Shown here: in pieces, positions 46,242 through 56,300 of the stretch | How the letters are laid out: each line of letters begins with the position of its first letter | How positions within the stretch are numbered: the first letter of the stretch is position 1 | Source of the DNA: Aurantiacibacter spongiae | Lineage (GTDB): Bacteria; Pseudomonadota; Alphaproteobacteria; Sphingomonadales; Sphingomonadaceae | Direction of reading: 5' to 3' | NCBI RefSeq assembly: GCF_003815535.1 | Contig: NZ_RPFZ01000001.1 | Coordinates: forward strand, 434,001-498,000 | DNA length: 64,000 nt | Position numbers and translations under genes: made by a program | Notes under the pieces: generated by a model | What the model saw: only the letters and a program-made list of their open reading frames with translations | Told to the model about the DNA's origin: nothing | The model's database searches: none

Positions 46242-46646
46242 ATGGAAGCGCGATGCCAGTGCGGCGGCCTGTCCGCCACGATTGCCGACGATGCGCGGGC
46301 GATGACGGTGCTGTGCCACTGCCTCGACTGCCAGCGGCTCAGCGGCTCGGCCTTTGGCGTGATGGCCTATTACCCGCGCGAAGCCGTCGTCCTGCGCGGC
46401 CCCAGCCGCGAATACACGAGAACAACCGATGACGGTAACGGCTTCGCAAGCGGTTTCTGCCCGCATTGCGGCAGCACCGTCTATGCCTTTCCCGGCAAGT
46501 ATCCCGACATGATCGGCATATCGCTCGGCGCGCTGGCCGACCCCGCCTTCCCGCGCCCCGCCCGCTCCGTCTACGAACGCAGCCGGCACGACTGGGTGCA
46601 CCTTCCCGCCGACATGCCCCGCCATCCGATGGGACGCGAAACATGA
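46242..46646 (+). CDS. GFA family protein (CENP-V/GFA zinc fold)
   Basis: A protein of 134 aa from ATG 46242. Zinc-binding Cys are at 5, 7, 25, 27, 30, 73 and 76 ('CQCGGL', 'CHCLDCQRLSGSAFG', 'FCPHCGSTV'), the full GFA pattern. The family was named for glutathione-dependent formaldehyde activation, but most members have unknown substrates. It overlaps the glyoxalase II gene by four bases, consistent with a thiol-conjugate detoxification role. Confidence 0.9.
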   Translation: MEARCQCGGLSATIADDARAMTVLCHCLDCQRLSGSAFGVMAYYPREAVVLRGPSREYTRTTDDGNGFASGFCPHCGSTVYAFPGKYPDMIGISLGALADPAFPRPARSVYERSRHDWVHLPADMPRHPMGRET

Positions 46647-47407
46647 CCGACCTTCACATTCATCAGTTCCCCTGCCTGTCCGACAATTACGGCTTCCTCG
46701 TTCACGATCCGGCGAGCGGGGAGACCACCTGCATCGATACGCCCGATGCGGACGAATATCTGCGCCAGGCGGACGCGAAGGGCTGGCGGATAACGCAGAT
46801 CTGGAACACCCACTGGCATCCCGATCACGCCGGTGGAAACGCGGCGATCAAGACAGCGACGGGTTGCACCATCGCCGCCCCCGCCGGTGAGCGGGAGAAG
46901 ATCGCCGGCGTCGACCGCGCGCTGGACGCCGGGGACGAGCTGATGCTCGGCAATCACCGGGCCACGGTCATCGATGCGGGCGGTCACACCAGCGGCCATA
47001 TCGCCTACCACATGGCCGCCGACACCATCGCCTTCGTCGGTGACGCGCTGTTCGCGCTGGGCTGCGGACGCATGTTCGAGGGGACGCCGGACCAGTTCTG
47101 GGCCAGCCTCGCCCGCCTCAAAGCCCTCCCGCCCGAGACGGTGATGTACTGCGCGCACGAATACACAAAGGCCAACGCGCTGTTCGCCCAGCACGCCGAT
47201 CCCGGGAACGACGCTCTCATGGCCTACGCCCGAGAAGTCAGCGCCGCCCGCAAGCGGGGCGAGGCGACCGTGCCGTTCGTGCTGCAACGCGAACTCGAGA
47301 CCAATCCCTTCCTGCGCGCCGACGATACCGAAATGCAGGCGCGCTGGGGCGGCGAGAGCGCACCCGAAACCTTTGCCGCATTGCGGGCGGCGAAGGACGC
47401 CTTCTAG
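46643..47407 (+). CDS. gloB: Hydroxyacylglutathione hydrolase (glyoxalase II)
   Basis: A protein of 254 aa from ATG 46643, overlapping the GFA stop. Metallo-beta-lactamase metal motif 'NTHWHPDHAGGN', 'AGGHTSGHIAYH', 'FVGDALFALGCGRMFEG' and 'YCAHEYTKAN' are complete, with the C-terminal HAGH domain ('LETNPFLRAD'). It hydrolyses S-lactoylglutathione to lactate in methylglyoxal detoxification. Confidence 0.95.
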   Translation: MTDLHIHQFPCLSDNYGFLVHDPASGETTCIDTPDADEYLRQADAKGWRITQIWNTHWHPDHAGGNAAIKTATGCTIAAPAGEREKIAGVDRALDAGDELMLGNHRATVIDAGGHTSGHIAYHMAADTIAFVGDALFALGCGRMFEGTPDQFWASLARLKALPPETVMYCAHEYTKANALFAQHADPGNDALMAYAREVSAARKRGEATVPFVLQRELETNPFLRADDTEMQARWGGESAPETFAALRAAKDAF

Positions 47408-47472
47408 CGCCATATTCGGAACAAAGGTTCGATCGCCCGGTATTATCCCCTAGAAAACAAGGGGAGAATGCC

Positions 47473-47874
47473 ATGAAGATCGCCGCCATTCCTGCCGCCC
47501 TGGCGCTCGGCGCGCTGTCCGGGTGCATGACTTACGAGGTCGACGAAAGTGGCGTCATCGTGCCCGACGAACAGCTCGAACCCTACGCCGAATGGCCATC
47601 GGAACTGAGCGGTCGAACGGTCCGTGTCGAAACCGACGATGGAACCGTGAACGAAATCAATTTCGCGCCCGACGGAACGATGACGATTCTCGTCGATCCG
47701 GGTGGCCCGACGGTCCAGGGTATCTACGGGATGCGCGATGATAACACGGTGTGCGTGAACTTCGTTCCGCGCGGAGAGGAATGCTGGCCCTATCGCCCGA
47801 TGCAGGTCGGAGAGACGATGATGGTGACGAGCAATCGCGGGCAGGAGCTCCGGGTGACGATGCTCGACAAGTAG
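47473..47874 (+). CDS. Hypothetical lipoprotein
   Basis: A protein of 133 aa starting at ATG 47473 with 'ggggag' upstream. Signal peptide with lipobox 'LGALSGC' (Cys18), then a beta-rich domain ('GRTVRVETDDGTVNEINF', 'TMTILVDPGGPTVQGIYG', 'CVNFVPRGEECWPYRPM'). Two extra Cys (in 'TVCVNF' and 'EECWPY') may pair. It resembles other short sphingomonad lipoproteins of unknown role. Confidence 0.75.
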   Translation: MKIAAIPAALALGALSGCMTYEVDESGVIVPDEQLEPYAEWPSELSGRTVRVETDDGTVNEINFAPDGTMTILVDPGGPTVQGIYGMRDDNTVCVNFVPRGEECWPYRPMQVGETMMVTSNRGQELRVTMLDK

Positions 47875-47969
47875 CGTCGTCCCACGACGATCGGTAGTCC
47901 GGGGTCGAACCGCTATCCGCTGTTCGGCTCCGCTCTTCGTTCGCGACCCCTACACCCGCGAAGTAACAC

Positions 47970-48923
47970 CTATGGCACTGGTCGATCGGCCGGAGCGGGC
48001 AGCAGGTCGCGATCGATCATCCATTCGGTGATGGTTTCCGGCCAGTTCTGCAGGCTGACCAGGTCGGTAGCCTCGCCCATGTTGTAGGCGTGTCCGCCCT
48101 CCTGATAGGCGTGGAGTTCGACCGGTGCCCCGGCGGCGCGATAATCCAGGAACAGTTCGATCGTGGGATCGGCACAACATTCGTCGTCCATCGCCACCGA
48201 CAGGAGCGCTGGCGGGGCGCCAGGTCCGATCGTCTCCCCATCGGCGTGAAGCGGGCCGGGAAAGACGAGGATCCCGAAGTCCGGCCGCGCGTCGAGAGCA
48301 TCCACCGCGTCGGGCGTGCCCGGCGGCGCGACGGGTGGGCTGAGCATGGTCATGCGCGCCAGTTCCCCGCCCGCCGAGAAACCGATCACGCCGATACGCC
48401 CCGGATCGATGCCCGACGCTTCTGCCCTCGCGCGGATCGTGCGCATGGCCCGCTCTCCATCCTGCCGCGCATTCTCGACGGTCCAGGGGGAGCCGGCTTC
48501 GCGAAAGAGGCGGTAGTAGAGCACGAAGGCGTCGACCCCCTGTTCCGCGAACCAGCGCGCCACCGCGACGCCCTCGGTGGTCGTGACCAGGTTCTCGTGC
48601 CCGCCGCCCGGCATGACGAGCACCGCGGTTCCGGTGCGTTTCCATTCGGGCGGGGCGAAATGCCAGATCGCGGGATCGTTGATATTGCGCGTCCACCACT
48701 CGTCGCTGACCTCGGGAATGTCGCGCCGATCCTCGAACCCGGGGACGCCGCCCTCCCACAGGGGAATGCGGGTCGCCCCGGTCGTATCGGTCTGTGCGGC
48801 GAGCGGCATGGCAACGAACGCGGCGATGAAAGCCGCCAGGAGGCGAACGAGCGCTGCGGTGACGGCACGCGCCCCGCCCCCGTTACCCTCGCGCCGGCCT
48901 TTGCAACGGTGAATGTCGGTCAT
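47970..48923 (-). CDS. Secreted alpha/beta hydrolase (acetyl-esterase/xylanase-like)
   Basis: A protein of 317 aa. A signal peptide follows a basic N-terminus ('LLAAFIAAFVAMPLAAQ'). 'VLVMPGGGHENL' is the oxyanion loop, 'IGFSAGGELA' the nucleophile elbow (Ser183) and 'EGGHAYNMG' the catalytic His. This is the BD-FAE/acetyl-xylan-esterase-like (Aes) pattern. It is probably periplasmic and deacetylates a sugar or lipid. Confidence 0.85.
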   Translation of the reverse strand: MTDIHRCKGRREGNGGGARAVTAALVRLLAAFIAAFVAMPLAAQTDTTGATRIPLWEGGVPGFEDRRDIPEVSDEWWTRNINDPAIWHFAPPEWKRTGTAVLVMPGGGHENLVTTTEGVAVARWFAEQGVDAFVLYYRLFREAGSPWTVENARQDGERAMRTIRARAEASGIDPGRIGVIGFSAGGELARMTMLSPPVAPPGTPDAVDALDARPDFGILVFPGPLHADGETIGPGAPPALLSVAMDDECCADPTIELFLDYRAAGAPVELHAYQEGGHAYNMGEATDLVSLQNWPETITEWMIDRDLLPAPADRPVP

Positions 48924-48979
48924 CGCACGCCCCCTGTCGTCTCATCCTCGAACCTCAAAGCCGATCTAGCGCACACCGG

Positions 48980-49588
48980 TCAACCCGGATACGGCTTGTC
49001 CTTGAGCAGTCCCGAAAGATGCGCGGCGTTGCCGGCGACCATCGCCGCCGTTGTCCTGATCTTGTCGGGGGTGCTGTCCAGTTCCTTGAAGTCGGTCGAC
49101 CCCATCGCCTCGCCCACCCAGTAACAGGCGGCCACGGCAGGGATAGTCCAGCCGGTATCGTTGAGTGACTGGAACAGCTGCGCGCTCGACCAGTGGGCGC
49201 CGTCCTCGTTACCGACGATGGCGGCCACGGCAACCTTGGAATAGCTCGGCATCCGGCCCTCGTCGTCCGTCTCGCTCGTGAAGGCATCCATGCGTTCCAG
49301 CACGCGCTTGGCGATGGACCCGATCTGGCCCATCCAGATGGGGCCGCCGAAGATCAGGATGTCGTGGGCGAGGATCTTTTCGCGCAGTTGCGGCCAGTCG
49401 TCGCCTTCGCCCTCGTCCGAAGTCACACCCGGCAGGACGGTATAGTCGGCGATGCGCAGCGTTTCCGCCACCGCGATATCATGCTCCCCGAACGCGTCGG
49501 CGAGGACGTGGATCATGGCGTCGGTGGAACTGGCTTCGTCGTCGCTCGACTTGAGCGAGCAGTTTATGGCGATGGCCGATAGCGGCAT
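48980..49588 (-). CDS. Flavodoxin-like NAD(P)H-dependent oxidoreductase
   Basis: A protein of 202 aa from ATG 49588 ('aaggag' upstream). 'SAIAINCSLKSSDDEAS' is the FMN-phosphate loop, then 'ILIFGGPIWMGQIGS' and 'AAIVGNEDGAHWSS' give the flavodoxin-fold isoalloxazine sites. It is in the NADPH-dependent FMN reductase/flavodoxin_2 class. The substrate (quinone or other) is unknown. Confidence 0.83.
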   Translation of the reverse strand: MPLSAIAINCSLKSSDDEASSTDAMIHVLADAFGEHDIAVAETLRIADYTVLPGVTSDEGEGDDWPQLREKILAHDILIFGGPIWMGQIGSIAKRVLERMDAFTSETDDEGRMPSYSKVAVAAIVGNEDGAHWSSAQLFQSLNDTGWTIPAVAACYWVGEAMGSTDFKELDSTPDKIRTTAAMVAGNAAHLSGLLKDKPYPG

Positions 49589-49702
49589 GGGTCGTGTCTC
49601 CTTGCGGTTGCAAGAAAACAAGCGCCGGGAAGCACAACCTTCCCCGCCACCGGGGCGGCCGGTGCCAGGCGCGCGACCGGAGCCGTCACCGCCTGCGTAG
49701 AC

Positions 49703-50281
49703 TCAGATGCTGGCGATCGCCTCGTCGGCCAGCGCCCGATCGGCGGCCTCGGTGTGGTTCTGCCGGATCAGCCTGGCCGCGGCGGCGGTCGAGGCGTCGG
49801 CGGCCTTCGCCCGAAGTTCGGCGACGGCCTGCCGTTCGGCGGAGGCGATCTTGTCCTGCGCCATGCGCTCGCGGCGGGCGATCATGGCGGTCGTATCGTC
49901 CTCCGCCTTTGCCACGATCGAGTCCGCCTCGCGCCGGGCGTTGTCGAGCATGGCTTCGGCATCCTTCTCGGCGTCGGCGATCTTGCCCGCGTACTCCTCG
50001 CGCAGCGCCTCGGCCTCGGCGCGAAGGGCCTTCGCTTCGTCGAGGTTCTCCCGGATCGCGGCAATGCGCGCGTCCAGCCCGCCGGCCAGCGAGCGATGCA
50101 CCTTGGCATAGACAAACGCGATCAGCAGCAGCACCGCCATGGCGACCGAAACCCACTGGAACGGCGCGTAGCCGAGCAATTCGGGCTCCGCATGGACGGG
50201 TGCCCCGCCATGCCCTTCCTCGACATAGGCCTGCGCCGGTTCGGACGCGAGGACTTCGGGAGTTTGCGCTGCGTCAGCCAT
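49703..50281 (-). CDS. atpF: F0F1 ATP synthase subunit b
   Basis: A protein of 192 aa. One membrane helix ('WVSVAMAVLLLIAFVYAKV', about 43-61) is followed by a long charged coiled coil rich in Ala, Glu, Arg. Its start overlaps the b' stop by eight bases. It forms the peripheral stalk. Alphaproteobacteria carry b and b' as separate genes; which is which is judged by order and the longer N-terminus here. Confidence 0.9.
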   Translation of the reverse strand: MADAAQTPEVLASEPAQAYVEEGHGGAPVHAEPELLGYAPFQWVSVAMAVLLLIAFVYAKVHRSLAGGLDARIAAIRENLDEAKALRAEAEALREEYAGKIADAEKDAEAMLDNARREADSIVAKAEDDTTAMIARRERMAQDKIASAERQAVAELRAKAADASTAAAARLIRQNHTEAADRALADEAIASI

Positions 50282-50768
50282 GGGTCATCGTCTCCTGCAC
50301 GGCGGACCGGGCCGCGGCCTCGCTCACGCTGACATCGGCGAGGCGGCTGGCGATGTCCTGCGCCGCCTCGGCGGCGACCGCCTCGATTTCCGCAGCGGCT
50401 TCGGCGCGAGCGGCGGCGATCCGATGCTCCGCCTCGTCCAGCCTTGCGTCGATGCCGGTCTGCGCCTCCGCCACGCGGGCTTCGGTCGCGGCCTGGGCCT
50501 TCGACTTCGCCTCGGCCACCACGGCCTGCGCGCGTTCGCGATTGGCGTTTTCGCGCTTGCGCCAGGTTTCCTCCGCCGCATCGGCATCGTCGCGCGCCTT
50601 CTGCGCAGCGGCGAGATCGTCGGCGATCTGCTTGTCGCGCAGGCCCACCGTCTCCATGACCTTGGGGACCATGCCCCGGCCGATCACGAAGTAGATGAAG
50701 CCGAAGATCACCAGCAGCCAGAAGATCTGGCTGGCGAAGGTTTCGGCCAATTGGGCTATCTGGGGCAT
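50274..50768 (-). CDS. atpG: F0F1 ATP synthase subunit b'
   Basis: A protein of 164 aa. The N-terminal helix 'TFASQIFWLLVIFGFIYFVI' and 'GRGMVPKVMETVGLRDKQIA' are typical of b'. The coiled coil follows. It pairs with b to hold F1. It lies between atpE and the b gene. Confidence 0.9.
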   Translation of the reverse strand: MPQIAQLAETFASQIFWLLVIFGFIYFVIGRGMVPKVMETVGLRDKQIADDLAAAQKARDDADAAEETWRKRENANRERAQAVVAEAKSKAQAATEARVAEAQTGIDARLDEAEHRIAAARAEAAAEIEAVAAEAAQDIASRLADVSVSEAAARSAVQETMTHG

Positions 50769-50844
50769 GGACGGATTCCGTCTGTCGGCACAGGTTGCTG
50801 TGGCGCCACCGGCCGGGACTCGGCCCGGCCGGCAGCGAAGTGTC

Positions 50845-51075
50845 TTAGACGTCGACGAAGATCAGGATCATCGCCACGACGAAGGCCAGCAGGCCCAGGA
50901 GTTCCGCCGCGGCGAAACCGATGAACAGGCGACCCTGCTGGCCATCGGCGGCACCCGGATTGCGCAGCGCGCTTTCCAGGAACGAGCCGAATACGTTGCC
51001 CACGCCGATGGCCGCCATGCCGGCACCGATCGCCGCGAAACCGGCACCAAGGAGCTTGGCTGCTTCGAGATCCAT
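50845..51075 (-). CDS. atpE: F0F1 ATP synthase subunit c
   Basis: A protein of 76 aa hairpin of two helices: 'LGAGFAAIGAGMAAIGVGNV' and 'FIGFAAAELLGLLAFVVAMI', with the proton-binding Glu in 'AAAELLGL'. It forms the rotor ring. Confidence 0.97.
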   Translation of the reverse strand: MDLEAAKLLGAGFAAIGAGMAAIGVGNVFGSFLESALRNPGAADGQQGRLFIGFAAAELLGLLAFVVAMILIFVDV

Positions 51076-51115
51076 GAGAATTTCCTTTCGTTGAACTTGT
51101 TCGAATTCGGAGGTC

Positions 51116-51904
51116 TTAGTGAAGGTTTTCCGCGTCGTTGATATACAGCGACGAGAGAAGCGCGAAGACGTAGGCCTGGATGGCGGCCACGAGGATTTCC
51201 AGCGCGCAGATGGCGATCATAAGCAGGAAGGCCGGAATGCCGACCAGCACGCCGTAGCCCGCGCCCGCGTTCCAGCCGTCGATGACGAAGCTCGACAGCA
51301 CTTCCAGCAGGACGTGGCCGGCCATCATCGCCACGAACAGCCGCAGGCCGAGACTGAAGGGGCGGAAGAGGAAGCTGACCAGCTCGATCGGGAAGATGAT
51401 GATCGCCATCGGCAACGGCGTGCCCGAAGGGATGAACAGGCTGAAGAAGTGCAGCCCGTGCTTCCAGAACCCCACGATGAGCACGATTCCGAACGAGATG
51501 ATCGCCAGCACGCCGGTAATGGTGAAATGGCTGGTGAAGGTGAAAGGGTGCAGGCCGATCACGCCCAGCGGCAGCAGGCCGAGCAGGTTGGCGAACAGGA
51601 TGAACATGAACAGGCTGAAGATGTAAGGTACGTATTTACGCCCGTTCTTGCCGACATTGGCTTCCAGCATGTCGTCGACGAAACCGGTGAAGCTTTCCAC
51701 CATCATCTGCCAGCGGCCGGGCACAAGCTCGCGCTTCATGCCGCCGATCATGAACACCCACAGCGCGACGGCCGTGATGGCCATCCACAGCGCCGAATTG
51801 GTGAACGCGATGTTGTAGCCCGCAAGGTCCAGGTTCCCCGAGCCGAACAGCGGCTCGATGGTGAACTGGTGCATGGGATCGACCTTGGCCGTCTCTGCTG
51901 CCAC
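51116..51904 (-). CDS. atpB: F0F1 ATP synthase subunit a
   Basis: A protein of 262 aa with five or six membrane helices. The essential Arg is in 'SLGLRLFVAMMAGHVLLEVL'. 'FTNSALWMAITAVALWVFMI' and the terminal 'ILVAAIQAYVFALLSSLYIN' are standard. It forms the proton half-channels. Confidence 0.97.
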   Translation of the reverse strand: MAAETAKVDPMHQFTIEPLFGSGNLDLAGYNIAFTNSALWMAITAVALWVFMIGGMKRELVPGRWQMMVESFTGFVDDMLEANVGKNGRKYVPYIFSLFMFILFANLLGLLPLGVIGLHPFTFTSHFTITGVLAIISFGIVLIVGFWKHGLHFFSLFIPSGTPLPMAIIIFPIELVSFLFRPFSLGLRLFVAMMAGHVLLEVLSSFVIDGWNAGAGYGVLVGIPAFLLMIAICALEILVAAIQAYVFALLSSLYINDAENLH

Positions 51905-51949
51905 GTCTGAAAAGCCCCTACTTCAAGCGTCTGATACAGGCACGGCGCC

Positions 51950-52267
51950 CTATTCGGGGCGCCGGCTCGAAATCCGGATGATGTTCCTGAAGCCGACGAC
52001 TATTCCGAGGAACAGCATCACCAACAGACCCCAGGGCGACGTATCGGCGAAACGGTCGATGACCCAGCCGATCAGTGCACCGCCGAGAATCCCGCCAAGA
52101 AGGTAGCTGAGCACGCGATTGCCGAGCTTCTCGCTCTCGCCCGCTCCCTTCATTCTCGGTGCGTTGCGCTGTTCTTCGCGCTCTCGTACGGCTTTCAGCC
52201 GCCCTTCGAGCGCATCGATCCGCGCGTCTTCACCGATGGGTTCCCGTGCGGGCTTGTCCTCGCTCAT
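51950..52267 (-). CDS. atpI: ATP synthase protein I (AtpI)
   Basis: A protein of 105 aa from ATG 52267. A charged N-terminus is followed by two helices ('VLSYLLGGILGGALIGWVID', 'PWGLLVMLFLGIVVGFRNII'), the AtpI/F0F1-ATPase_gene1 pattern. It helps assemble the c-ring. It is the first gene of the F0 operon. Confidence 0.9.
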   Translation of the reverse strand: MSEDKPAREPIGEDARIDALEGRLKAVREREEQRNAPRMKGAGESEKLGNRVLSYLLGGILGGALIGWVIDRFADTSPWGLLVMLFLGIVVGFRNIIRISSRRPE

Positions 52268-52640
52268 GCAGCGACCCCTACCGAAGGTTGCCCGCACATG
52301 CAAAGACCCGCCCGCCAAGAGCGCCGCCCCCTTAGTAAGGGGGGTGTGGCGAGTCAACTGGTGCGGAGGGGTTGTGGTACCGCATCGATCACGCTCGCAT
52401 CGCCCCCGGCACGGTTGACCGCGGACAAGGCCATCCGCGTTCGCCAATCCGGGCGTGCATCCCGGGCACCATTCCCACCGCTGCGCCGGGGGTCATCTGC
52501 GGGCGGCCGGTCGGCCTTGCGCCGCGTTGCCGCGCGCCGAACAGTTCCGGCCTCGCACCCGTCGCGCCGACCGGCCTTTCAATCGAGCGACGAAACCCAC
52601 GGGGAGGACGACCCCGCGGATGCCGCGGCACCGTGCGAAT
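52268..52640. other. Intergenic region upstream of atpI
   Basis: This 373-base gap separates atpI from the end of ydbL (same strand). It carries the atpI promoter candidate and a palindrome (separate entries). Open frames across the rest show no family pattern, and I see no gene. Confidence 0.5.
52327..52357 (-). promoter_or_regulatory. Candidate atp operon promoter overlapped by a palindrome
   Basis: Minus strand 'ttgact', 17 bases, 'taaggg', about 60-90 bases before atpI. The -10 lies inside the perfect palindrome 'cccccttagtaaggggg' (52327-52343, 8-bp arms), a possible operator. Confidence 0.45.
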
Positions 52641-53039
52641 CTACGGGCACCGCGGATCGCGCTGCGCGGGGCCGCTGCCCCGCTCGACCCAGCTGCCATT
52701 GGGTGCCTGGTACATCTCGCCCGGCGACGTCCGGCTGATGGCGAGGCACCCGGCGGTGAAGGCGTATTCCTCCAGCGTGGCATTGTTCGCCTGCGCCTGC
52801 TGGGCATAGACCGCGCGGCGACGGATGTTGATGTCGTCGACGATGCGGCGCAGCTCGGGCGTGGCGGCGCCGACGATGCCGAGATAGCCGTCCATCTTTT
52901 CGCCCACCTTCCCCTGGGCGCGGGCCGACTGGTAGGCCGGGTCGCGCTGGGCGCTGGCGGGCGCCGCTGCCAGAGCCAGCCCCAGCAGGGCGACGCCGGC
53001 GGCGAGGGCGGTTCGTATTACGGACTTGCTGCGCATCAT
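52641..53039 (-). CDS. ydbL: YdbL family protein (DUF1318)
   Basis: A protein of 132 aa; ATG 53039 is chosen, ATG 53048 is equally possible. The signal peptide 'AAGVALLGLALAAAPASAQ' precedes 'DPAYQSARAQGKVGEKMDGY' and 'DDINIRRRAVYAQQAQANN', the YdbL core. In E. coli YdbL is a periplasmic partner of the YdbH-YnbE lipid bridge. It follows ynbE by about 20 bases. Confidence 0.87.
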   Translation of the reverse strand: MMRSKSVIRTALAAGVALLGLALAAAPASAQRDPAYQSARAQGKVGEKMDGYLGIVGAATPELRRIVDDINIRRRAVYAQQAQANNATLEEYAFTAGCLAISRTSPGEMYQAPNGSWVERGSGPAQRDPRCP

Positions 53040-53058
53040 GGACTCCATTCCGCCGCGA

Positions 53059-53304
53059 TCAGAAGATCTCGGCATTCTCGTCGATCGTGTTGCCGGCATC
53101 TTCTGCCAGCCGGTACACGACTTCCTGCGTGATGTTGATGTTGAGTTCGATCACAATCGGCTCGTCCGGTGCCTCCAGCGTGATGCACCCGGCCAGCGGG
53201 ATCGCTCCCAGCATCGCCATCGCCGACCGCTGCCTCGCCCGCCATCGCCGCATCGGGCGGTTGTGATAGGCATGAATACCGGTCGTCAATCTGGCACAGT
53301 TCAT
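53059..53304 (-). CDS. ynbE: YnbE family lipoprotein
   Basis: A protein of 81 aa if started at ATG 53304, which overlaps the ydbH stop (ATGA); ATG 53253 is an alternative giving a shorter signal. Lipobox 'GAIPLAGC' precedes 'EPIVIELNINITQEVVYRLA', the conserved YnbE beta hairpin. In E. coli YnbE oligomerises and joins YdbH to the outer membrane. Confidence 0.87.
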   Translation of the reverse strand: MNCARLTTGIHAYHNRPMRRWRARQRSAMAMLGAIPLAGCITLEAPDEPIVIELNINITQEVVYRLAEDAGNTIDENAEIF

Positions 53305-56300
53305 CGCATGATCTCGCTTTCCGGGGGCTGAACGCCCGTGTCTTCGCCGGCGGGGGCGGGCCTTTTCTCGGCCGGTTCGCCGAGGGATTCGCGCAATTGT
53401 CGCTCGGCCTCGGCTTCGGCGGCCTCGTCCTGTTCGTCCACCGTCTGCTGGTCCACGCTGTCGCGCAGGCGGCGCCCGTCCGCGCCCACCAGCCCGAGGT
53501 CGCGCGGCGAGCGGACCGCGGCAGGATCCTGGATCGAGCGCAGCGAATTGATCAGCCCGTAGAACGGCGCGCGGATGTTGATGCGCAGCTCGATCGGCAG
53601 GTCGGCCAGAACGCGGGTGACGATGTTGCGCTCCGCCTCCGGCCCCTGGCGGATGCCGGCGAAGCGCACCTGCGTCACCAGCTCGCCCGTCAGCGGGCCG
53701 TTCATGCCGATCTCCATCCGGTCGTATTGCAGATCGCGCAGGGCGGAAAAGGCGTAGTTCGCGTAGATGCTCATGTCCGCGTAGGTGAGGTCGCCGACAT
53801 AGGCGATGTGACCGCCGGGCGGCCGAGAGACGAGGCGACCATTCTCCAGCCGCCCGTCACCGGTGATATCGAACACGATGGGAATGACGCCGTCGAACGT
53901 GCCCGTCGCGGCGATGTTGGCGATGCCCGTGCGTTCGATGAACCGCGCGGCCTCCAGCCCCACGATCTCCATCGTGTAGGTGCGGGTTTCCTCGGCCCCC
54001 AGGGTGATGTCGACCGGTCGCATGATGAGCGTGCCGCCCATGAACGGCCAGCGCCCGCCCTCGATGGCAAGCACTTCGCCGCCGCGTAGCTGGAAGGCCA
54101 CGGTGCCGTCATAGACCTCGATGCCCGGGTTGACCGAAGCGACCGCCAGCGTCTGCCCCGGCGCAGTGGAGAGGCCGAGCAGGTCGGTGAAGACCACCGT
54201 GCCGCTCGCCCCCTGCACGGGGCCGAAAGCGGCGGCGAAGTCGAGCGAATCGCTCCCGAACCTGCCGCTGCTCGTCAGCCCCTGCGCGGTCCAGTCGATA
54301 CGCCCCTCGCCCGATACGGTGCCACGCACATTGGCGATGACCCCCAGCGCCAGGTGCGTCAGGTCGAGCGGCTGGAGATTCGCGTCGAACGCGACCCCGT
54401 CCACCGTCAGGTCGGCGTGACCGGTGCCGGTGCCAAGATCGTGGACGACGGCGGCGCGGGCGATCGCGGCGTCCGTCTCCGGCTCCCGCAGCAGCGCGTC
54501 GGCCGCGATGACGTTGCCCGCCAGCGTCAGCGCCGCGTCGCGGGCGACGAGCGGTTCGAAACGCGCATCCTCCTGCCGGTCCGCCAGCGTGAAGGCCGCC
54601 TGCGATAGGCCGAGGCGGTCGTCGGCGTAGGACCACGTTCCCCGCGCCCCCGTCACGTCCAGCGGGACCGATGCGAGGAACACGTCGGTGCCGGAAAACT
54701 CCCCGCCGAGCCGGGGCGCGGAGAGATTGGCGGTGAGGTCGGCTATGGCGAACCCCTGCGCGGTGGCCGGCGGGCCGAGAGCGACGTCGAGATCGCGCGC
54801 AACCAGCGCACCGGGCCAGGCGAAACCGACCGCCCCGCTCCTGAGCGCGATCGGCGTTTCCGCCAGTCGTCCGCGCAGGTCGAGCGAGGTCGCACCCGCC
54901 GCCAGTTGCAGACCGTTGGCGCCATAACGCAGGATGGGCACGCCGGGCTGAGGGCACAGCGTCAGCGACTGGCGTTCCAGCGTCAGGTTGGAAAAGGCCA
55001 GCCGGTCGAAGCGGACATCGCGGCATCCGTCCCACAGGGCGAGCCTGCCGTCCGCAGCGATGCGTCCGTCAACCGGCAATACCAGACCCCGCACCGCGCC
55101 GCCCGGGAGCGGACCGCTCGCCAGGATCTCGCCATCCAGCGTCACCCCGCCGCCGGCGTCCTGCTTCAGCGACAGGCGCGGAATGGCGAGGCGTGACCGG
55201 CCGGAAGCGTATTCGCGCATCGCAAGGTTCATGGTCAGCGCGCCGCCCGCCGCCCGTTCCATGCGCCCGGTGATGCGCGGCAGCCCGTCACCGCCGGTCG
55301 CGAAATTGCCGGCCAGGCGCGGCGCGCCCGCCGCGCCCGGCGCGATCTGCCCGCGCGACAGGGCCAGTACCGTGTCCCCGCTCGCTCCGCGCAGCCGCGC
55401 CTCGGGAATGGCGATCGCGGTGGCGCCGTCCATCCGCCGCAGGGTATAGCGGGCGGTGACGGAGCTGCCCCCGCGCAATTCGCGTGCGAGGTTGAGGCCG
55501 GTGCGGTCGAGCAGCGGGGCGAGCAGCGTCCCGCGCGTCGCTTCCGCCACGTCGCCGAGCGTGCGGTCGAGGTCGAGGCCCATCGCCACGCCCGTTCCCC
55601 GCAGATCGCCGTCCGTCTCCATCCGGGCGAAATCGTCCGAAGCGCGCAGCCGCCCCTCCAGCGCCAGCGCGTCCATCCGCGCCGGCGGCGTTGCCACTGC
55701 GCCCAGTTCGAGATCGTAGCGGGCGGTAAGCACCCCGTCGCGCCACGACGCCTCGCCGCCGCCGGTCAGACCGTTCGCCCGCGCGCTCGCCAGTTCCACC
55801 CCGCCCGTTCGTGCGGCGAAATCGGCGGCGACGTGGGTGAGCCGGGCATCCGCCGTGAGATCGAGCTGCACCGCCGCGTCGCGCATCGCGATCTGGCTGT
55901 CCGGACAGGCGAACCGGTCGAACCGCAGGGGGCCGGTGAAATGCGGGCGCTCGCTGTCGACGGAAACGGTCCCGTAAAGCGTCGTGCGCTCCGCCGCGCA
56001 TTCGCCGGCCGCAAGCGCATCGCTCACCGCCGCCAGTTCGCCGGTAAAACCGTCGCGCAGCCGCCCCTCCCCCGACAGCGAGAGGCCGATCCGCCCATAG
56101 TCGCTGGCGATCAGCGCGCGTCCATCGGCGAGCGCCAGGTTGACGTCGGGCAGGCGGAACGGCTTGTCTTCTCCTGTAAAGAGCAGCGGGTCGAGCGCGC
56201 CGAAACTCAGCTGTCCGCCCCGCCAGCTGCCGTAGAGGCGCGCCCCGCTTACGCGCAGCTGGCGAATGTCGGGCAGGCCGAAGCGTGGCGTCGTCAGCAG

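Noticed and set aside
47890-47940. A tRNA-like 3' fragment ('ggggtcgaaccgc')
   Set aside because: No acceptor, D-arm or anticodon stem can be drawn around it.
49627-49644. A small hairpin ('gggaag'/'cttccc') as terminator of the atp operon
   Set aside because: Only six pairs, and the T run is seven bases away, so it is too weak to call.
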